NCBI GenBank assembly: GCA_016785225.1
Contig: JAFBJZ010000623.1
Span: forward strand, 1,526,501 to 1,590,500
Reading direction: 5' to 3'
DNA from: Psettodes erumei
Taxonomy: Eukaryota > Chordata > Actinopteri > Pleuronectiformes > Psettodidae
Length of the DNA stretch: 64,000 nt
Shown in pieces: positions 10,863 to 22,233 of the stretch. Under the pieces are notes generated by a model. The model did not search any database. It worked only from the letters and a program-made list of their open reading frames with translations, and was not told the DNA's origin. Each line of letters begins with the position of its first letter. Position 1 is the first letter of the stretch. A program made the position numbers and the translations under genes.

Positions 10863-13800
10863 TCAAGTAACTTGTTCCTCATCCAGGTATTCTTTCAACA
10901 TAGAGTCCACTTCACTAAAAAGACAAACAATTATTTTGATTAGAGATTATTTTTCTTGAATTTGAGTTTGATGAGTTTTGATTGATTTTAATAAGATTAT
11001 GAGAGCCGGATTTCATAGGCTAGGGAGTTCCAGCCTCCTAGGAACAACATACATAAATAATGACCATCAATTAGACAAGCTGATTAATTCCATTCATGTT
11101 TTACCTGATCTGCTCCTTCACCCATTGTCTCTGTTTCCGAAGGACTTGTAATAAAGTGTCATCTTCAAACTCCTTTCATCTGAATCTGAAATTTAAAAAT
11201 AAAAAAAGCTTTGTTAAAGGAAATGAGCAGCCGAGGAGAGGGTTAAAATGGAACGTTATCAGCATGTACCTGTAGAGGACCAAAACCATATGTTTTACAA
11301 CTGAAACCCTCAAAATCAGTATGTACTTATGACTACCACAAAATTCAACATGGATCACAAGTGATACCAGCTCCACATACAAGCAGCATGCAGAAAAGTA
11401 ATACAGAGGGTTTTGACCTAAAGCGGTTTGGAATGCTGGGAATGGGATCTATTCATGGGTCAGAATATATTACAGTATGCACATAGGGTCAAGGATGGTG
11501 CCCCTTGTTGCATAAGTTCACCTTCAGCCTGCTGTAGCAGCTGTGAAATGACCTCCATAGAGTTCTGTGTATCACATGGAGGAAGTAGGGGTGGTGGCGG
11601 TGCAGAGGCAGTGCGAGGAGGACACGTCGAGGAGACGGGGGACCTTCTCGCTGCTGATGAATCCACAGCAGGGAACAGCACCTCTGAAACTACCTGTCAA
11701 GGTGCATTGAGAACAAACTAGTGGTTAATGCACCTTAATTATCACATTAACAGCAGCTAAAAATACAAGGAGTGCAGAGTGATGGCGGCATCATTTTAGA
11801 CCTATGCTTAACAAAGCAAGTTTATGAATTATTGCCATTTTTCATGCTATTCTAACATGGTTAGAAATGAGTATCACCTGAATATCTTAAATGGTTTAAC
11901 AAGGCAATATCTCACATACAGTCCATCTCCCACAGACAGCATGGAAGGACCATTTTTAACAAGAACTCATGTATGGGTATCAACTCAAACATTTATAAAT
12001 CCTCACAAAGTACTGAAGGTCCTGCCATCAGTCAGAGCAACAAAACAAGTTATTAATGCAGCAGGCAAAACATTAGGTCCAAATAAGCAGATGACCTCCC
12101 TACTCAGAGAGACTAGAGAAAGAAACTGAAAGAAACCAGCTTGAGAACTGCTGCTGGGTGTGCATGTGCTGACCTGTCCTAAGACACTGTGGACTGGACG
12201 AGTACAGCTCTCCCAGGAAGACCCCTGGCTTCCTTCCTGTTGCTGCAGAGCTGCCAAAGGCATGACCTTTTTCGGAAGTCTTTGATGTGAAGAAGTCCTC
12301 TTTGTGGAGCTCGGGCCATCAGTATGTTCCCTCTCCACAGCATATCTGTAACAAATCTAGATTAGGTGTTCAGATTCCAACTTGAATTGTGAAGACTGTG
12401 TTTATGTTTCAATACTTCACCTTGTTGATTTCTTTTGCTTTCTGGTGGACAAAGCCGTGCTCTTCTCATTCCTCTCCGACTCTTTTGTCTGAGCTTTCTT
12501 TTTCTTGTTACTCTCAGACCTTTTATCACGAAGAGGCTCTTCTTGTTTTGCTCCAGATGAAGTGCACATTGAGGATGACATATGTTCCCGAATGGGCTCA
12601 CTGGTTAAAATATCTGTTGGGTTATAAGGGACTTGGGTCTTTTTACTGACAACTGTGCTCTGGAACTCATCTAACCTCTCTGAAACATTTTGCTGTGCGC
12701 TAGCATGAGATAGCTGGACGGGACAGGGCAAGACATCACACAGAAAATGCATGTGCGCAGGAACATGGGCAATAGTTTGGGGTTGAGAGAGAGATGAGCT
12801 GGAGACAACAAAGGCCGGGGAGGGAGGTAGACCTGAAGCTGTCTGGGTTCCTTTGGTTTCAGGCTGGTGAGCAGGTGTGTGTGGAAGAGTATCTTTTTGT
12901 GAGAATCCAGGAGGTCGTGTACTCTGTTGTTGCTATAGATGATGCAAGAAGAAGGACATTAAAATTATGTTGTCAATCGGAAAATAAATCTTAAACCAAT
13001 ATGTATTAAACCAAATATGAAAAAATATTGTCAACCTGTCCACCAGGGAAGGGTTGGCTTAAATAGGGGGCCTGCCAGTTTAAGACGGTATCATGAAGAC
13101 TGGACTGCTGCAGGGTCTGAGGCTGCTCCCGAGCCTGCTCCATCTTTCTCCTTAAACGCCACTGGTACAAGATGTCCTCTTCTGGGCATGTGGGGGGGCC
13201 CAAAGAAGGAATAGCAGATTTTTGGCAGGGCAGAGACAGAACTGAACTGGCCTTCACTGTAAATGTAAATCAAAACACACAGTACACAATAACACTGACA
13301 CAACAATCACTTTAGAACACCAGTTATGAAAAAAAGGAATCAGATGCTATAGGCTGCATATGGGGGAAAGAACTGTGCAAGTTTGCATTGGAAGAAAACA
13401 AATCCATATCAACAAACAGCGGCCTCCTCCACAATGTTGTCTTACCTGTAGTAGATTTGATTAAACTAGGAATCAAAGGTCGCCGCACTGGCTCATCTAT
13501 GCTGACTGGAGAGGACAAATCTGAGCCTCCAAGGCCCTCTGAACTTACAGGGAAAGATCCATCACTCAGAGGGCATTCACTGCTATGACAGACAAGAGGT
13601 TACTTACAGAATGAATTAATGCATCATTATTGTTCCTCGCTGCACTTCTTACCCTCTCAGCAGAAGCCTGCTGGCCCTCTCTTGAAGGTGAAGTATCTCT
13701 GTTTCGTCAAATTCGCCCTGGGAAGTGTCTGACAGAAACTGAGAAACAATAACAGATAGGACCTTCAATGCCACAGTTTCACTCTTCATATCTTAATACT

Positions 13801-15491
13801 GAAAGCACTTACAATACTGTGGAAATTAATTGATCTGGATAATTATATCTGTGGTATTTGAGTAATAAAACTGAATCAATCTCATTATCTGGCCTTACAT
13901 TTCAAATATACCGATGTTCTTTTATAACCTGGCGAGGATGAAACATTTGACACAAGCAGGCTGAACAAGCCATAAATGTATCAAACAAGGCTGCACAAAA
14001 GCTGGATTCTCAGGCATCAATAAACACAGAGGTTTCCAAACGGACACGTGGTGTGGGGTTGAAATGCAAACATTTATATGCACTCTTATACTCGCTGGAA
14101 TAAGATGTCTCTCTTGAAGATGAACTTTGCATAAACAAAGACATGGCAATGATCCATTGTAACAGCAACACAAAGAATTTTTTAAAAAAAGATGGCGTTG
14201 TATCTGCTTGTTACTTTTAAAGGGAATAAATACTTTTTAGTTATGTTGAGACATTTGTGAAAAACAAAGCACATTTTATTTCTATTTATCAGAGATAGAC
14301 AATCCAATACACTCACACTAAAAGATCCAGTGCACGGGGAAAGGGATGTGTCACATCGATGCTGTCCAGCTGGACTAAAAACGGTAGGCATGTGCTCATC
14401 TATTAGAGATGGGATGACCTCATCTGTTCACAAGAAGGGAGTCAAGACAAGGATTTTACCAGAAAAGTGGCGATCGCCATCTGAATTTAGGAGCTGGTAA
14501 CAGTCAATCAACCCTTTCATAAAAAAAAAAAAACTAATAACATGTTAAGGTATACCTTTATCTGCTGTTTTAGTTGGTGTTGAACTGGGGGGTAAAGATG
14601 AGGGTGACATCCACCAAAAAGGCAGCTGCTCCTCCCCCATGGCAGAAGCCTTCTGCCGGCGCTCCTCTCGACTCTGCGGCTGACCGTGGCGAAAACGTTC
14701 TACATATCTAGAGGAATGAGAAGAAGAAGCAGTCATTCACATTGTTTCAGAAAAGAGCAACTGATCCATTTCTTTCTTTATCTTTATCTTACAGCCTTCA
14801 TGTCACAGTTACAATCATGTTTTGTCATGCAACTGCAAAACCAAAGAGTTAGTTTTATTCAAGAGGATAGAACAGTAAACAAGCACAGCTGTGTTTAAGG
14901 GTATGGTCTTGATTCTGTGAAACTGAAGCATACTTTGCCAACACTGTATCCTGTTTAACTCCGAGCTCAGAAGAAACCGTGGATCTCCCTGCCCTTGCAG
15001 GTTGTCTGGGTGTCTCCGTGTTAGATGAGGTTGCAGTGCTGACAGGGGAAGATGCACAGTCTGTGGAGGGCCAGGACGGTTTTCCACCTGTGGCAGTGAA
15101 ACAGTGCTCACTTTTGTAAAGTGGCTGTTGGCTCTCTGAGCTAAGAGTGTGCGTTTGTGGACCAGATTGCCGTTTTGAATGCACAGGACTCAGCGTCTGC
15201 AAAAGGAACAAGAAAGTGCTAAATGTGAGGAAGGGAACATTGAAATCGGATGTGTCGTGTTGTCTTCCAGTATATGTAACATTTACTTCAAGGCAGACTG
15301 TTTTTTTCTTTTTTGTTGACAGGAGCTGGTTGCGGAATGACTGGGAGTGTGCCTTCCCCCCTCTGGATGCTGGTTGAACGGGATTCTGCCTCGTGAGCAG
15401 AGGACCACTGCAAAAACCACATTCGTAAACCAATGTAACTATGACTTAGGCTACTGTAAAAGGTGGTCTTTAGGTCTTACCTGGATTTCAT
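10863..15491 (-). CDS. proser3: Proline and serine-rich protein 3 (PROSER3), with an apparent one-base frameshift
   Basis: PROSER3 is a poorly understood vertebrate protein linked to centrosomes and cilia. I place 13 coding exons: 15481-15491 (ATG), 15287-15407, 14934-15196, 14556-14707, 14317-14423, 13653-13738, 13446-13582, 13036-13256, 12421-12932, 12174-12345, 11522-11693, 11105-11185 and 10863-10914, for about 695 residues. Family marks are VLAKYVERFRHGQPQSREER, which spans the exon 3/4 junction; a Ser/Pro-rich middle; PEEDILYQWRLRRKMEQAR in exon 8; and ISQLLQQAEDSDE, FEDDTLLQVLRKQR and KEYLDEEQ near the end. Exon phases agree everywhere except exon 12, which is one base short: its start reads AEDSDE in frame but its end needs +1 to give EFEDD. 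Exon 2 ends at GAA|GTAAAT, which is weaker than the other donors. The gene is head to head with lin37. Confidence 0.88.
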
Positions 15492-16497
15492 TACGGCTCC
15501 TGAAAGCCAGATATAATAGCACACAGAACAGGGTGTCCAGGAGAGGATCTCGGTGTTTATTTCTAGTTTAACTAAACTCTTTAACTACAGATTACATCCA
15601 GCTCGGTATGTCTGGCTAAATAGGTTACTTAGGTCTCACTGAAATATAAATTAAAGAGACGACGACCACATTATCCAGCAGTCTTCCGAGTTTATTTGTT
15701 GATTTGGTATTTTCACAAAAGCACGTTACCGTCAACTCAAACGCCAGTACGACACGAGTTGTCCACGAGAGAGCAAATTGAATGGCGACGGCGGGAATTC
15801 TGAAGCTCTATCCCTCCCACAAGTGTAACTGTTTGACTAAAAACATAATTACTGTGCTGCAAATAAGGCAAATAAAGCATTGTCGATGAAACCAGAAGAA
15901 AGCGTCACTCTTATCAACCGTTTTTTACTCCCGAGACATCCAGCCAGTCGAGACCGAGTTTAAGATGATTGACATAACATTTACCCAATCACATAGAAGG
16001 ACCTTACAGCAGTTGCGCCAATCAGTGAATAGGAAACCGGCAGCGCGCGGAAGAGGAAAGTCTGCAGTGGCTATGCGTTCGTGAAAAATAAGCTAAGTTA
16101 GCAACGGAAATTTGAGCGATTAACTGCGGTGGTCCGATTGAACGGTAAAACGTCAGCCCTATAGTAGCTTTCACGTGAATATATTGAGACCGCAAGGACT
16201 AGTCGTCAGGTAATCGGCATGATGGATAAACGCGGATAAAGTTGGGTTTGCGATGTCGCGTTGACCTTACACAGTGTTTACTGCTAACAGATAGCTAGCT
16301 AGACAAGCCTAACGTTAGCAAACAAACGTTCTGTCAAAGCCGTTTGTTAGTTTTGTCATAGCAGCGTTAGTTGCAAGTTTCAGACTCCTAAAGAAACTGC
16401 GCACATTCCAGTTGCTGGGGGTGAACTTTTGGCTTTTAAAGTCAGTGTGCTTTTCTCAAGTACCGTGCGGAATATTTACGCTGAAAAGGTGTAGACA
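15492..16497. promoter_or_regulatory. Bidirectional promoter region proser3 / lin37
   Basis: The start codons of proser3 and lin37 are about 1 kb apart and face away from each other. Two same-orientation CCAAT boxes lie at 15985-15989 and 16018-16022, separated by 33 bases, and there is no TATA box nearby. Paired CCAAT boxes at about 30-base spacing are typical of NF-Y-driven cell-cycle promoters. The lin37 5' untranslated sequence probably covers about 16070-16497. Confidence 0.55.
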
Positions 16498-18779
16498 ATG
16501 CACCACGTCAAGATCAAGACTGAAAGGCCAGGTGAGAGATCTCCTACTCCCAACAATACTCAAAACATCCTTCAAAAATATATTTTTCACCGAACCCAAC
16601 GTTAATCTCCTTGAGAAGACTTCTTGACGTAGCTACACGTCACTTACATTGAAGAGTATAAACTGTTTGTTGTGGGTGTAGCTTGTAATTTTATAATTGT
16701 ATTCATCTTTCATAATTACCTCTGCAGATGCAGAGGGGACTGGTGCACGCAGCAGATTGGATGCTGTCTTAAAGGGACTGGTCGAGAAGAGTGAAAATGA
16801 AAGGTCAGAAAATTACAATTACGGTTACACCTATTGATATCTACAAATTCTCGCTGATTCAATTCCAGTCCCACTTATATCATTGTATTCTGAACAGGGA
16901 GCAAAATGAGGGTGACACTGGAAAAATATCAGCGGACTCCTTAAACAAGTATGGATATCGATGATATGTAGTTCACTTTTAACTATGATTTTAAGTGCTG
17001 TGAAGCCACTTAATAATTGTCATTTCCAGATAAAAGTATAAAAGCCATTTTTCCCATATGTACTGTATATATGTAACACTGCTTCTTCAACTTGCTTTCA
17101 CCAGGGATTTGTCTCCATCATCTGCTGGAAAAAGGCAAGTGTATGTTTTTGCACCCTGAGGTAACTTAAAAACATTTACACATTTTGTCTTTATTTGTGG
17201 TTGGAAAAAAAAATCACTTCACTCTGGGGTTGCTCTGCCAGTGATTTTAGATTTTAACATTAGAAAGTTGTTTGTCTGCACAATGGATTGATTAAAAACT
17301 AAACAAGAAGCAGTAACTTTGAATTTTATATGAATGCTTTGAATTCTCCATCCTTGTTTTATGTTTATTTTTTCAGACCTTCAGCTCGATTTCCACAGCA
17401 CCGCAGGAAGAAGCGAAAAGAGATGGACGAGGGCATACCAGAGAGCAACCAGCATAAACAAAGTAAAACTTGAGCAAATACTGAAAATAAAACAAGAAAT
17501 TCCACTGTAGCGTTTGTCCTTTTTGTCCCTCAGTTACTGTAATTTCGCTTTACTTTATTGTACCATTTCCAACCCCTTTCTTGCTGTTCTCTGCTTTCTC
17601 CATCGCTAGATGCTTACATCATTAAGTTGTTTGATCGCAGTGTGGATCTGGCTCAGTTCAACACCAGCACCCCGCTGTATCCTATCTGCCGAGCCTGGAT
17701 GAGAAACAATCCTTCTGTTCGAGAGCCTGCTGCTTCCCCAAGCCCCCCACACAGCATGGTTGAGGAAGAGGTAAGGTGGTATAGTTTTGGTGGATAACTT
17801 CATTTTATGAATTAAATACAAACATCACCAAAAACTGATGGAATCATAATATTGTATCAGACATACTGCTTATGGTGCTGAAATGTAATAAAATTACCTT
17901 GTACTGCCAGGCAACCTAAGCTGCATGTGTTTGGTGCCTTTTATATGAAATATTTACAAGAGTAAATGTTGTATTTTCCAGAAAATATTCGGGGTAGCAT
18001 TATGCCATGGTCTTTGGGCATTATAACACCAAGAATATTTTATTGTAAATGGATATTCTGCTGTATGCCTATTTCTACTATATTCCTCTTTGTTTTGCCA
18101 GGTCACAGACATGATCAATGGTAAAGGTCAGAATGTGTACAGGCTCCCTCCTCCAACCTCCTGTCCAATCAGCACCTCTGGTGAACCTATCAATCTCAGG
18201 ATCCCACAGACTGAAAAACCCAATGTTACCAAGGTTCTGGATAATATGTGCATGGAAATTATTGATCATGTTTTACTTGTATTATGATTATATCATCACA
18301 TGAAGTTCATTTGAAAAAAAAAGTTCTGAACATTTCCTCCCTCTACAGTTAACAGATTCAGGTCCTGTGTCAGGTTCTCTATGTGACCACATGGAACGTT
18401 GGAAAAAGATACGGCAAAAGTATGTTTTATATTAATAGCCATTCAAAACGCCCTGTAACTTGTATGTTTACATTTCTTCAGTAATTTACAAACTGTAGTG
18501 GATATCACTATAAGGGTGTTTTAACCTGACATCTTTTAAAAAGATATACACTATTTAAAAAAACAAACAAACTTCAAATTAACATATGAATTATTATTGT
18601 TATGAAGTTTCATAATGATATACAGCTCATGTATTGTGTATGTCTACTTAAACATCCAAACCTTTAGAATGAGTTGGTGTTTTTTTTCCAGATGGAAGGA
18701 GTGCTCCAACAAGAACCAACTGAGATACAGTGAGAGTATCAAGATCTTAAAGGAGATGAAGGAGCTGTATGATCGCTAA
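16498..18779 (+). CDS. lin37: LIN37, DREAM/MuvB complex subunit
   Basis: LIN37 belongs to the MuvB core, which with p130/E2F forms DREAM and represses cell-cycle genes in quiescence. Nine exons: 16498-16531, 16728-16803, 16898-16948, 17105-17134, 17377-17462, 17610-17770, 18102-18233, 18349-18419 and 18692-18779. They sum to 729 bases, 242 residues, against about 246 in human. Diagnostic stretches: KRPSARFPQHRRKKRKEMDE (exons 4/5), YIIKLFDRSVDLAQF and TPLYPICRAWMRNNPSVRE (exon 6), YRLPPPT (exon 7) and the C-terminal KNQLRYSESIKILKEM. Intron 4 begins with GC: the donor AAAAAG|GCAAGT is the only one that keeps frame into PSARF. Exon 4 is only 30 bases. Everything else is GT-AG. Confidence 0.97.
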
Positions 18780-19127
18780 CTGGCTTCTTCAAAGCCCTTC
18801 CCACAGAATGGACCCCATGCAGTTTGAACGGAGCCATGGTGTATGACTCATTTTCTGAATCCACCTGTCATTGAAAGATCAGTCATAGGAAAGCATTAAC
18901 TGAACCTGGAGCCTTAAATCGACCACGTGTCCTATGCATTTGCAGAATGTCTTTTGAAGGATGTTTGTTGCAGTTTCTTGTGCATGAATGCCTTCTTGTG
19001 TGATATGGGACTGTTTTGTTCATAAAGATTCTGCATATATGTCTGAATAATTTAACCAAACTCATTGGTAGTACTTTTCCACAAGTCACAACTGTGGCTT
19101 GTGTATCCTCAGTGGTTTCCAAGAAAA

Positions 19128-19133
19128 AATAAA
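19128..19133 (+). terminator. Polyadenylation signal of lin37
   Basis: AATAAA 349 bases past the lin37 stop codon; a GT-rich stretch follows nearby. Confidence 0.6.
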
Positions 19134-20285
19134 GTCCAATGGGATCTCTTCCACTTTCAGATGTTCTCCCTTGTTTTCAATACATTAGTATAGGCGAAAA
19201 CATCAGCTAAGATAAACTAAAAGCCATTTACAAAGTAAATGTATTAATATAAAGTATATATAAATATAAAGTAAATGTATTTTTTCTTTTGGTGAATATT
19301 TTTCAATAAAATTATTCTCCCTGGACATTGACATTGGAATTGAGAGTAAACAAAATGCTGACTGAAGTTTGAGCAATACTAACATCCACACAGTGTAGGA
19401 ACTGTAGTACTTTTTAAGTGTATCTTTTCCCGTTTGGGTGAATCTAGTGTATATTTATGCTATATCCATAGTCATTAGTGTGCATTAGCCTCTGGCTGGG
19501 CAGCTATTGATGCTGGTGATATGTGAAGAGACATTTATCCTGCTTTAGTCCTTTCAAATGATCTGTGAAGCGCGTAGTGATTATTTGCTAACTGAGCAGA
19601 ATTTTATCGGTTTTAGTTTCGAGAGCACAACGGAGGAAGTCGGTAGTGCGTCGATACCAGAACATCAATGTGAAGGTAAAAACGGCTGTGGTATCCGGTG
19701 GTGATAAAACACCATCTGGTGAGGAAGCGATCACGTCACGTAGAAAGAGGCGAACAACCCAAAACACAACATTTTTATTTACCTTTTCTTCAGCTAAGGT
19801 CAAGCGTGACAGTATGTCTTCTATGGATAATTAGCCAGTAAACAGGTAGACAGCATGAAAAGCTGACAAAAAAAAATCAACATTAAACTGGTTTCTTTAC
19901 AACATGATTTACAGTTCCACATCTGCCGGTACAAAAAAAATCTTTTACATTTTACATACTTTTAAAAAAAGATGAAAACGCAGAAACGCACTTTTCATCG
20001 AATACTATTTTGCCCGCTCACAATCTTGTCATCAAGCTACATATGCTAGGGGGAAAAAAGAGAAGTGGTAACATGAAGTAAAAGCGTTTGACACACAGCA
20101 GGAGACACATCAGCAGGGAGTAGCCCGTTCAAAAAAAACACTTTGTGAATATTTCACTTTTTACTCTGATCTGTGGAAAAGTTTTCCACAGCTGTTTATG
20201 TTTGGTATTTTTTGTTGTTGTTGATTTTTTTTTTTTTTTTTTACATTTTCATTACAATTTACATAGCCTTTTGGACGTGGTGGTC
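19134..20285. other. Intergenic region, lin37 to GPCR 3' ends
   Basis: No gene recognised. The two flanking genes converge here. The part from about 19850 to 20285 is AT-rich with poly-A/poly-T tracts (for example 20223-20242) and probably contains the 3' untranslated region of the minus-strand receptor gene. Confidence 0.5.
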
Positions 20286-21597
20286 TTAGTCACTGCTCAG
20301 GGTCTTTCTCTCCTCATGCGTGGCCTCTTTGCATCCTGTGAGGTGTATAGAAGAAGCTGTGCCTTTCTTATCTGAAGATGATGATGAGCCAGACTTCCGT
20401 GAGATCCGTGACAGTTGGGAGGACAGAGAGCGAGAGGACATAAATGACATGTGGTCCTCTGCTAGGGCACTCTCTAGCACAAAGCATACAGACTGCTTGA
20501 GCTTTTTCTGGAATTCATCACACATGAAAACATAGAGAATGGGGTTCAGGCAGCTGTTAAAAAAAGCCAGGCACATACTGAGGGAACCTGCAATATGAAT
20601 AATATCCTGGATTTCTGGTTTAGCCTTTGACTCAATAAACTGCACAACATGGAAGGGCAACCAGCAGATGAAGAATGCAAGAATGACAGATGCAATAATT
20701 CGGTGAGATCTACGTTTCCTTGTCCTTTGCAGGCGCCTTGCACGAACACCTATGGCCACATAAGAGAAACATATTACCAGGAAGGGGATGAAGAAACCCA
20801 TCACAAAGCGAAAAGTGATAAGAAGCGATTTTGGTGCCTGAGAAACATGACCACAGTAAGTTTTCCCATTTACTTCCAAAAGTTTGCGAAAAAAAGCATA
20901 AGGGGTGCTGCAGACCATTGCGGCCACCCAGATGGAAGCAGTTATGAGCTGAGCCTTGCGGACAGTGCGTTTGTTTTGTGCCCACACCACCACACAGATG
21001 GACAGGCAACGATCCAGGCTTATGGCCATCAGGAGAAAGATACTGGCAAACATGTTGACCACACTCACAAAGGTGATGAGCTTGCACATTTTATGTCCAA
21101 AAGGCCATTGGTACTCTTGGGAGACACTAATGATTAAAAAAAGCAGGGAGACCAAGAAGAGGAAGTCAGCCAAGGCCAAGTTGAGAAACCAAACAGAGTT
21201 GACCGTTCTCTTCATTCTGCAGCCTGTCACGTAGATGACCAAACCATTTCCCAGGGTCCCAACTAAAAATATGATGGAGTAGACAACCACAGACACTATA
21301 GGCATGTTTGTGGTAAGCCAAACCACCACAGGATTACTTTCATTGGAAGAGGTGGTATCTAATCGACAAAAAAGAAATGTGTCATTAGACACACAGAAAG
21401 GAAACTTTTATGATACTCCATTTTTAATTTAATTTAAGTTTTTCTTTTTAAAACATTGTATTTAATCTATATAAATCCACTATAGTACAAGATTAACAAT
21501 AAGGTTAAGTTCTATCCATTTAGAAATAACTAATGGCAGAACATCTTTCTGTCAATGCAATTTCAAAGCAATGCAACAGTGTCTTACCGTTTGTCAT
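20286..21597 (-). CDS. Formyl-peptide-receptor-like chemoattractant GPCR
   Basis: A class A receptor of the FPR / CMKLR1 / C3a-C5a receptor group, which guide phagocytes through Gi signalling. Two coding exons: 21588-21597 (ATG ACA AAC G) and 20286-21358, giving 360 residues. The open frame extends upstream of 21358 to a spurious ATG at 21392, but an AG acceptor at 21359-21360 and the matching donor at 21587 make the spliced start (MTNDTTSSNESNP) more likely. It puts an N-glycosylation site (NES) in the N-terminus. Seven hydrophobic segments are visible, with GNGLVIY (TM1), NLALADFLF (TM2), LDRCLSICVVVWAQNKRTV (TM3/loop 2), FFICWLPFH (TM6) and SCLNPILYVF (TM7). VWAQN and the tail LESALAED resemble mammalian FPRs. 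The tail is Ser-rich, fit for arrestin-coupled phosphorylation. Which fish paralogue this is remains open. Confidence 0.9.
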
Positions 21598-21645
21598 TTT
21601 TCTGGTGTGATGAGAGTCTGTCTTTATTCTAAGTTGGTACTGGCT

Positions 21646-21649
<4 letters not shown>

Positions 21650-21685
<36 letters not shown>
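21650..21685. repeat. (CT)n microsatellite
   Basis: About 36 bases of CT repeat just upstream of the GPCR start codon on its minus strand (GA on that strand). It lies in the probable promoter or 5' untranslated region. Confidence 0.95.
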
Positions 21686-21687
<2 letters not shown>

Positions 21688-22233
21688 GCTCTCTGACTAC
21701 TCCTCCTCCTCATTTCATGCAGCTTCCAATGAAACAGAACTTCTGTTTCTGTCTCTTTGAAAGAAGGCAAAGAAGACATGCACACAGAGTCTGCAAAATA
21801 ACTTTAGAATGTAATTCAGCTAAACAGGACTGTGTTGTCTGACACAGATCTAAGATCATGCTGATCATGCAGAAATTAGTAGAGCAAACTGATTTCAGAG
21901 CTACTAGTTCATTAAGCTGAAACATATTTGTTTTTCTGTGGTGAGATTCATTTTTTTTTTTTTTTACCTTTTGTCTCATCTTACCCTATCACATACATGC
22001 ACAATACAAACATACTGTATGTGTCACACTTGCTCCTATCAGGTTGAAATGAATGCAAAACTGACATCTGCACACGTTTTCTCAAGAGTTACATTTTATG
22101 CAAAGCTTTTCATATATGCAAACATATAGCAGTGCAATGAGTGGTAGCTACCAGTAAAAGTCAACAGCAGTAGCCACACTGATACTGTGAAGAATCAGTC
22201 ATTGGTCACACTGAGGAACAGAATGATGAGGTG
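21686..22233. other. Intergenic region between the GPCR and ctrl
   Basis: No gene recognised. AT-rich; it should hold the GPCR promoter and the short 3' end of ctrl. A poly-T tract lies near 21951-21965. Confidence 0.4.

Noticed and set aside
14855..15433. 192-codon minus-strand frame taken as one exon
   Set aside because: It is a mix of proser3 exons 2 and 3 with the intron between them; splice sites and the conserved VLAKYVERF junction show the real exon limits.
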